Source: Rutpela maculata (lineage: Eukaryota > Arthropoda > Insecta > Coleoptera > Cerambycidae). Taken from it: a DNA stretch of 64,000 bases. The stretch spans positions 34,677,903-34,741,902 of the forward strand of contig OW386289.2 in the NCBI GenBank assembly GCA_936432065.2, read 5' to 3'. Shown here piece after piece: positions 58,598-64,000 of the stretch (its first letter is position 1; each line of letters begins with the position of its first letter). The position numbers and the translations under genes are program-made. The notes under the pieces are model-generated. The model was not told the origin of the DNA. It ran no database searches and was given only the letters and a program-made list of their open reading frames with translations.

Positions 58598-59196
58598 ATT
58601 ATACTCTTCGCAAAAACGAAGAGTATATTGTATTTGATCGGCACATTTCTAAAATCGTAAATATAGCTCGTAGAGAAAAAATTTTCATACCATTGTGTTA
58701 GTGAACGAATTCTGAACAACTTTCAAAATGTCCGTCTGTCCGTCCGTTTGTCCGTCCGTCCGTTCGTCACGTTTCTTGTAAGCACGATAACTTAAGAAAG
58801 AAAAGTCCGATTGTATTGAAATTTGGAAAGTAAGTTAGTGTTAGGTAGAGGAAGAACCCTATTATTTTCGAAGAAAATCGATCAGTAAATAAAAAAGTTA
58901 TTAATTATTTAATATTAAAAAAAATATATTCTCATAATTTTTGTCGCTTGCACTTAAATAGAAATCTTGCGAAATGTTATCTCCATAAACTTTTGCCTTG
59001 CAATCCAAAGATCGTGTGTTCGAATCCCACACAGGTTGGATTTTTTTTTTTTCATATAATTTTTTTCACAAAAAAGATAGTATCACAAAATTTAGGATGT
59101 CCAAAAACTAACATTATTTACAAAAAAACTGCGAAGAGTATCCTATAGAATGTGTAACAATTATATAAAAAGTTCAGTAAATTGGCGAAGAGTACG
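58598..59196 (+). mobile_element. Dispersed repeat F, copy 4 (inside the LINE)
   Basis: Begins ATACTCTTCGCAAAAACGAA then GAGTATATTG and ends GGCGAAGAGTAC. Contains GTCCGTCTGTCCGTCCGTTT, TTCGTCACGTTTCTTGTAAG and a tRNA-like core with a good B-box GTGTTCGAATCCC (about 59016-59028) preceded by CTTGCAATCCAAAGATC. It interrupts the LINE between GTWRIHMNTELNQ...GSD and the RLTRLG block. Confidence 0.85.
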
Positions 59197-59478
59197 TTTT
59201 TAGCTTGTTAAATATATAAAAATATATAAAAAGTCAAAGACTAACGAGGCTAGGACTTGTCAACAGAATGGAAGACTCGAGAGAGAAACCTGCTGGAAGA
59301 CAAAGAAGAGGAAGACCTAGGATGAGATGGATAGATGATGTAGAAGATGACGTGAGCTATGAATATTAGAAACTGGAGAAGAAAAACTCAACAGAGAACA
59401 GAATGGAAGAAAATAAGCGGACAGGCAAAGACCCACCCTGGGTTATGATGCCAAAAGAAGAAGGAGAAGTCTCTGAAA

Positions 59479-60409
59479 AGTTAAATCGTTGGTAAAACCA
59501 AAAGTGCACACACCCCGCAAGTTGCTTTACCCAATAGGCAATGTCTCGGATTTCCACAAGAAATTACTTCAATTTTAGTTTGTTAATTAGTCAAAACAAA
59601 CAAAAGAAATGAATGGATACAAAAAATAAACAAATAAAAAATAATAATTTTTATTTTCTATTTGATAATTATGAAAAAAAAAACAAATTTTTGCTAAGAA
59701 ACTGTTCGTAACAATTAATAATTATTAACATTAATATGCAACAACGATAGACTTAATTTATATCATATTTATAGCAAGTCATATGTTATTCCATATAAAA
59801 AAATTCTAGTAAAAATACTAATATATAATACTAATTTTACAGATTGACTTAAGTTAGTGGTAGTGCATTTATTGTGAGTTTTGCTAAATAGTTGCTTACA
59901 ACAGGTTAATAGTAAAGAATTTGAGCAGGTCTTTATTCTGATCACAGACGTCTCTTTGTCTATCTAACTTTACACTGCCAGTGCGTTCCGCATTTTCAAA
60001 TGTCTTTTCCTCGAAAACTATTAATTCTACAAATAAAAAAAGTTTCAAATAAAAAAGCTACCTCCATCCTTTATCTTTATTTAATCTGGATATATTTGAG
60101 ACCAACTCATTATATCGTTCTTGACTTAGAGCGCGTTAAACGAAAAAGTAATTTCTAATAGATGCCGAGAGCCGAGAATTAGCCAGTGAAAATTCGTGAC
60201 GCTGTTAAATAAATAATTAAACTACTTAACTGATCATTATGAAATTCAGTAGGGTTCATTCTGATAATAGACGAAATGAGTAAACAAATCAAGTGGATCC
60301 ATTAAGAATTGCAACCAGTAGTGTTTCCGTACGTACGCACAGACCAACTGAAGGATATGTCGATTTTCAATAGCAATTTTAGAGCTTAATAAAAGTTCAA
60401 ATCAATCTA
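59479..60409. other. AT-rich stretch, nothing recognised
   Basis: No coding similarity, RNA gene or repeat partner seen. Confidence 0.35.
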
Positions 60410-60967
60410 AAAATGGTACCCCTATTTATAGACCGTGGGATAGTGACAGATTTTTTTAAACGTTTGGTTCCTATCTGGCCTTTTGGGAGCCTTTTGTGCC
60501 TGATTTGTACTAACCATTTTCGTGTTTATCAAACGGTTATCCAGGGCCCCTCAGCGGAAAACAAAAAAGAAAATTTCATGAAAATGAGCAATTTCAAACG
60601 TTTTGTTCCTATCTGGCGTCAAGTTAGACTTACGTTTTAAAGAAAAACATCCGACGGAAGTTTATCGCCAGATAAATTCCGTGGGCCGGAAGGCCCGAAA
60701 TTTCAATCCGAAGTTGTAAGAAAAAATGGTCAAAATCAAACGATTTGGTTCTTATCTGGGAATTGTATATATATATGTAAATAGATTATAATTATCGTGA
60801 TATAACAAACGCCAGACCAATTCCGAGGGCCCAACAGTGAAAAAATTATTGTTCAAGTTGTCAACTATTCCGCGAAAATCAAACGATTGGTTCTCATGTG
60901 AAATGATTTTTTCTGTAAAAATTAACCAAAACGAAAATGTACTGTATCATTCACAGACATTTTTAGT

Positions 60968-61531
60968 GGGCCAAACATATTTTAAATCTTAAAAGAAGTG
61001 CACGAAAAAAGCCATTTTTTCAAACGATTTATTCCTGTCTGGCATTTGGATTTTAGAAAGATATGGTAATAACTATCCCATATTTCAAGTTCCAGACAAA
61101 AAGCGTGGGCCAAACATATTTTAAATCTTAAAAGAAGTGCACGAAAAAAAAAACCATTTTTTCAAACGATTTATTCCTGTCTGGCATTTGGATTTTAAAA
61201 CGATATGGTAATAACTAAACCACATTTCAAGTCCCAGACAAAAAGCGTGGGCCAAACATATTTTAAATCTTAAAAGAAGTGCACGAAAAAAAACCTTTTT
61301 TTCAAACGATTTATTCCTGTCTGGCATTTGGATTTTAAAAAGATATGGTAATAAATAAACCATATTTCAAGTCCCAGACAAAAAGCGTGGGCCAAACATA
61401 TTTTAAATCTTAAAAGAAGTGCACGAAAAAAAGCCATTTTTTCAAACGATTTATTCCTGTCTGGCATTTGGATTTTAAAAAGATTATATGGTAATAAATA
61501 AACCATATTTCAAGTCCCAGACAAAAAGCTT
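60968..61531 (+). repeat. Tandem array, four near-identical units of 139-143 bp
   Basis: Units begin at GGGCCAAACATATTTTAAAT at 60968, 61107, 61249 and 61389, with the next GGGCC at 61532. Each contains AAAAGAAGTGCACGAAAAAA, TCAAACGATTTATTCCTGTC and CCAGACAAAAAGC. The repeated minus-strand peptide IQMPDRNKSFEK is a product of the array. The right half of the palindrome has only one unit of this subtype (about 63300-63440). Confidence 0.93.
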
Positions 61532-61639
61532 GGGCCCAGCCGTAGATATGTTGAGTGAAAGTATCGAAAAATCAAAAAACAGTCGTGTAAAAATCGATGC
61601 ATTTTCAAACGATTCACACTCGTCTGGCATTTCATTAGC

Positions 61640-63175
61640 TTGTCATTGTAAAAGAGTATTATACACATTTAAACAAATTTGTTTCGCGTCACTACTTAAA
61701 TGCCGCAAGCGCGGATTTATGGGGGGTAACGGGGTAACAAGATTCCGTAAACAATCAACTTTCATTTTAAAATTTTATAATTTTTATTATTTTATTTTAT
61801 ATTTTTGAATATATCTAGTTGTGTTTAAATTTTTTTTTTGAGATTTTTTCCCCCCCGCTCATCAATTTTAATTTTCGAGGAAAAACATTTTTGTAATTTT
61901 CAACACGCAGCTACGTTACCCCCCCTCCCCCTCAAGGTCATGATCCGCCCTTGAAATGCCGTTTTTTTTCTCACTTGAAACTCATTTGGAATTTGACTTT
62001 CTTTATTACTGGAATCAATATAACTGTCACTTTCACATTCATAATCCCTCGATCGAATAATATTTACAATAAATAAGTTACATACTAGCAAAAGGACAAA
62101 TATAAATTATTACATATTAATATATAATTTACAACTCTGCACTATACCATAGAAACTGAGAGTCCTCGTAAGTCCGTACCTGTTTCATTCTCCCTTGGCG
62201 TAGGTAGTCAACCACACGAAAGTGATTTCTTCTCTCATTTTAATGCACGCGACATAAGACACGTAAGATGTGATGTGGTAGAAACATATATGGTATGCAT
62301 TGTTTGCGAGCGCCGCTGCTTTTTATACCCCCTGCTCGTCCCGGGGCGATTTTTGTTTATCGTTTGCTAATGGGGAACTTGCCCATTTTTTTTGTATTTT
62401 ATTAAAGTGTGTGTTTATGTATAAAAACACGCCACATCGAATATCAGCTCTTAAATTGCAGTACTTACTTTGCAATAAATAATTAAAGTTGAAATCCTCG
62501 CTACTCCTCACGAAAAACACTGTGACGTCAGATCGAGAAACTAGTCTCGCGTGGGGACCCACAGATGGTGTACTTTAGCCGAGCGGTATGTCTTCACCCT
62601 AATTAATAGACTGGGTGGCGGTTGGCTTTGAGACGTCCGCATATTTGGTCTTTTGCTCTTTATGTTAGAGAAAAAATAAAAAAAGTGTCGGAAAGCTCAA
62701 TCAATTCTCTTTACATAAGCTATCTACAAATTTTTCGAAAAAAACAATAATTATCGAGATATTCGAGGAAATGTAGGAAATTACACGTTTTCCTATAATG
62801 TATGTAAATCTAAAAAAAATATTTTTTCTCAGAAACCTTTGTTTCGAAGGACCGAGATTAACGGAACGTCAAAGTAATACATGATATTATATGAGATCGA
62901 TTTCAATTAATTACCGATTAATTACGGTGACAAAATGGAGAAATTTTACCGAAAAAGAAAGTCCCAAATCCCGCCCCCCTCTAATTCCTTCATTCTTGTC
63001 GGAATTCAAAAAATTAAAAAAAGAGTTTTAGCAAATTTTATTCTATTTAAATTAGCTAGAGTAGTCTTTTGGCGTAGGAGCCAGGATTAAAAAGTTGCCA
63101 ACTGTAGAACATAAAAATTCGCGATATATCTACAGCTGCGCCCCAGATTTTTGTCTGGCACTTGAAATATGGTTT
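61640..63175. other. Centre of the large palindrome, unassigned
   Basis: GGGGGGTAACGGGGTAAC (61721) and GTTACCCCCCCTCCCCCTC (61914) form a small inverted repeat about 215 bp across. At 62572, TAGCCGAGCGGT resembles a tRNA A-box, but no B-box follows. No coding similarity; the small open frames (61900-62091 minus, 62300-62482 plus) carry no motif. Confidence 0.4.
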
Positions 63176-64000
63176 GTTCATTAACATATCTTTTTAAAAA
63201 AACAAATCCCAGACGAGTGTAAATCGTTTGAAAATGCATCGATTTTTACACGACTGTTTTTTCATTTTTCGATACTTTCGCTCAACATATCTACGTCTGG
63301 GCCCAAGCTTTTTATCTGGGACTAGAAATATGGCTTATTTATTAACATATCTTTTTAAAATCCAAATGCCAGACAGGAATAAATCGTTTGAAAAATGGCA
63401 TTTTTTTCGCGCTTTTCTTTTTGTCTGGCTATCCAGGGGACCCAGCCAATTCGTCTGGGAATCTTAAATTGAAACTACTTATTGCCTAATATAACAAAAA
63501 AACAAATGCCAGACGAATGTAAATCGTTTGATTTTCGCGGAATAGTTGACAACTTGAACAATAATTTTTTCACTGTTGGGCCCTCGGAATTTGTCTGGCG
63601 TTTGTTATATCGCGATAATTATAATCTATTTATCTATATATACAATTCCCAGATAAGAACCAAATCGTTTGATTTTGACCATTTTTTCTTACAACTTCGG
63701 ATTGAAATTTCGGGCCTTCCGGCCCACGGAATTTGTCTGGCGATAAGCTTCCGTCGGATGTTTTTCTTTAAAACGTAAGTCTAACTTGACGCCAGATAGG
63801 AACAAAACGTTTGAAATTGCTCATTTTCATGAAATTTTCTTTTTTGTTTTCCGCTGAGGGGCCCTGGATAACCGTTTGATAAACACGAAAATGATTAGTA
63901 CAAATCAGGCACAAAAGGCTCCCAAAAGGCAAGATAGGAACCAAACGTTTAAAAAAATCTGTCACTATCCCACGGTCTATTAGGGTAGAATATTTCCATT

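Larger units (their letters stand above)
55626..59448 (+). pseudogene. RTE-type LINE reverse transcriptase (interrupted, mutated)
   Basis: Three pieces. 55626-55709: LKGDKLKCDNYRPITLLNVI with YKVLSGIIYNR. 57671-58597: YSEEIIGDYHCGFRLNRSTT, IDIDFKKAFDSVKR, LGVRQGDALSSMLFNLILEA, SSQICAYADYVAIISRNKTQ, FERVETFTYLGAEVNQTNSI and ERKILRKIHGPVQNANGTW. 59235-59448: RLTRLGLVNRMEDSREKPAG with RRGRPRMRWIDDVEDDV and finally THPGL before TGA. The catalytic YADD is YADY at 58101-58112, so the last catalytic Asp is lost. There is also a stop after SVKR and a stop after FTQID. The final GRPRMRW block is the conserved C-terminus of this insect LINE type. Inactive. Confidence 0.9.
55615..59478 (+). mobile_element. 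RTE-type LINE, 5'-truncated, 11-bp target duplication
   Basis: Flanked by AGTCTCTGAAA at 55615-55625 and 59468-59478. The LINE starts inside the RT domain (KGDKLKCDNYRPITLLNVI) and ends after the C-terminal stop with a short GA-rich AAAAGAAGAAGGAGA tail. It is interrupted by a DNA element (55720-57669) and by repeat F (58598-59196). A long target duplication with 5' truncation is the normal outcome of target-primed reverse transcription. Confidence 0.88.
60410..63985. mobile_element. Large palindromic element built of roughly 140-bp units
   Basis: Left part (60410-61630) and right part (63180-63985) are reverse complements: GACCGTGGGATAGTGACAGA against TCTGTCACTATCCCACGGTC, through GGGGCCCTGGATAACCGTTT, GGCCGGAAGGCCCGAAATTT and GGGCCCTCGGAATTTGTCTG. 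Both parts consist of diverged direct units of about 140 bp, each with TCAAACGATTTGTTCCTATC/TGG-type sequence and a GGGCC box. The left part has about nine units, four of them nearly identical; the right part has about six. The central 1.55 kb is different sequence. Confidence 0.85.

Noticed and set aside
61121..61506. Repetitive MVYLLPY...IQMPDRNKSFEK protein
   Set aside because: Encoded by the 140-bp tandem units; it repeats with the unit length and has no start-to-stop conservation independent of the DNA.
60968..61531. CRISPR-like regular repeats
   Set aside because: Units are 139-143 bp with no short repeat/unique spacer alternation, and the context is eukaryotic transposon DNA. They are tandem satellite-type repeats.
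62572..62640. tRNA-Leu/Ser-like TAGCCGAGCGGT
   Set aside because: No B-box or T-arm downstream; too little to call.

Overview
The window looks like repeat-rich, AT-rich nuclear DNA of an arthropod, most probably an insect. This is inferred from the kinds of mobile elements (an RTE-type LINE, a second LINE type, Tc1/mariner, hAT, a Helitron-like element, a 5S-rRNA-derived SINE), the lack of compact operons, and the microsatellites. I recognise no intact host protein-coding gene, rRNA gene, functional tRNA or CRISPR array. Almost everything that can be named is a decayed, nested or folded-back mobile element.

Layout. 1-1.25 kb: a LINE on the minus strand split by dispersed repeat G. 1.67-3.89 kb: a 2.2-kb repeat (IR1) whose inverted partner is at 48.08-50.29 kb. 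5.3-6.9 kb: repeat F (with a tRNA-like core) and repeat G. 7.9-9.7 kb: a Helitron-like element with long inverted arms and a (TA)n run in one arm only. 10.8-12.9 kb: a Cys-rich (CXC-type) mobile-element protein remnant interrupted by a 1.6-kb foldback, beside a hAT-type MITE. 14.4 kb: a 5S-derived SINE. 15.4-16.6 kb: an inverted-repeat element, a possible tyrosine-recombinase fragment and a hairpin. 21.5-22.9 kb: a palindrome and a Tc1-like transposase end. 25.1-27 kb: a mariner-type transposase pseudogene carrying a 511-bp MITE. 27.6-29.4 kb: a LINE. 30.2-38.7 kb: two CXC-family copies in opposite orientation, inverted repeats, a LINE RNase H fragment and nested MITEs. 38.8-39.5 kb: a near-perfect palindrome. 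40.8-44.5 kb: a CXC-family element with long terminal inverted repeats, interrupted by a hAT element that itself contains repeat G. 45.2-48 kb: nested inverted-repeat elements. 50.5-51.6 kb: a fifth CXC-family copy, interrupted by a palindrome with a tRNA-like sequence in each arm. 52.1-52.6 kb: an LTR-like segment between 52-bp direct repeats. 55.6-59.5 kb: an RTE-type LINE with an 11-bp target duplication, interrupted by two DNA elements. 60.4-64 kb: two opposed arrays of roughly 140-bp diverged units.

How parts relate. The most interesting thread is that five remnants of one protein family (a PIN-nuclease-like acidic-motif region, a WGW-type segment, a tesmin/TSO1-like Cys cluster and an acidic tail) lie within 41 kb, and two of them sit between long inverted repeats. 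That suggests the protein is carried by its own DNA transposon. Several insertions can be dated relative to each other: removing the inserted element rejoins the target reading frame exactly or nearly so, and target-site duplications are visible.

Boundaries of decayed elements are read by eye and are approximate unless a target duplication is stated.
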